A stretch of DNA of 41,253 nucleotides from Nioella ostreopsis (GTDB taxonomy: Bacteria; Pseudomonadota; Alphaproteobacteria; Rhodobacterales; Rhodobacteraceae): contig NZ_RCIQ01000030.1 of the NCBI RefSeq assembly GCF_004000255.1, forward strand, positions 1 to 41,253, given 5' to 3'. The position numbers and the translations under genes are program-made. The notes beneath the pieces were generated by a model that made no database searches, was not told where the DNA came from, and worked only from the letters and a program-made list of their open reading frames with translations. How positions within the stretch are numbered: position 1 is the first letter of the stretch; each line of letters opens with the position of its first letter. Shown one piece after another: positions 41,222 to 41,253 of the stretch.

Positions 41222-41253
41222 CTAGCTATCGACGATGGTCGCCTCGGTTGCCG
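41222..41253 (-). CDS. Possible C-terminal end of a leftward gene entering from the right
   Basis: The minus strand at the window edge reads ATEATIVDS then TAG. Nine residues are too few to identify a family. It is listed because the neighbouring hairpin would suit a gene ending here; other frames are also open over this short distance. Confidence 0.2.
   Translation of the reverse strand, partial: ATEATIVDS

Noticed and set aside
1-41253. CRISPR array, prophage or insertion sequence
   Set aside because: No regularly spaced repeat-spacer units, transposase, phage structural gene or terminal inverted repeats were found. The 11-bp array at 14241-14284 has no unique spacers.

Overview
The window looks like a chromosomal segment of a marine-type alphaproteobacterium of the Rhodobacterales (Roseobacter/Paracoccaceae group). 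The base composition is GC-rich. The order tsaD / hemD / mitofilin (Mic60) / hemY, a DUF2853 protein, an alphaproteobacterial zinc-ribbon HemY, a C-rich-loop RNA candidate of the CcsR/cuckoo style, and the msrPQ pair all fit that group. The species cannot be named from the sequence alone.

Layout. 1-5.2 kb: an AT-rich left edge, then a leftward group (membrane-anchored glutamate-synthase-like FMN protein, msrP, msrQ) that repairs or handles envelope redox chemistry, followed by two rightward exported fasciclin proteins. 4.9-6.6 kb: nudK coupled to a decayed DUF4406 gene, divergent from a DeoR regulator with helically phased repeats between them. 6.7-11.4 kb: clpB with a near-consensus sigma-32 promoter, a small ORF followed by three C-rich-loop hairpins (candidate sRNA), a membrane methyltransferase-like protein and pyrF. 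11.4-13.8 kb: an NfeD-like/QmcA pair and a Hint-domain protein. 13.8-18.5 kb: a repeat-rich spacer with a four-copy 11-bp tandem array in front of a TPP-dependent decarboxylase-type enzyme, convergent with a PhyH-type oxygenase plus HD-domain (PhnZ/MIOX-like) oxygenase pair, then DUF2853. 18.5-26.4 kb: an atypical SDR, then a conserved housekeeping block (DUF1761, EVE, YciI, gpsA, tsaD leftward; hemD, mic60, hemY rightward) and tRNA-Thr(CGU).

26.4-32.5 kb: a complete type I restriction-modification operon (hsdR-hsdS-hsdM, each junction overlapping by 4 nt) directly 3' of the tRNA gene, as in a tRNA-associated defence island, but with no integrase seen. 32.5-40.9 kb: a leftward catabolic operon (N-carbamoylsarcosine amidohydrolase-like, HyuA, HyuB, GlxA-type AraC regulator, NCS1 transporter) with its own terminator and a divergent LysR regulator. 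Together these genes would import and hydrolyse an N-methylhydantoin-type compound, probably to sarcosine, ATP, water and CO2/NH3 being the other participants. The last 380 bases hold only an unexplained signal-peptide-like start, a hairpin and the tail of a leftward gene.

The most unusual items are the three-hairpin C-rich RNA candidate (9770-9893), the phased 11-bp array (14241-14284) with the adjacent PhyH/HD/TPP gene set, and the hydantoin operon with two regulators.
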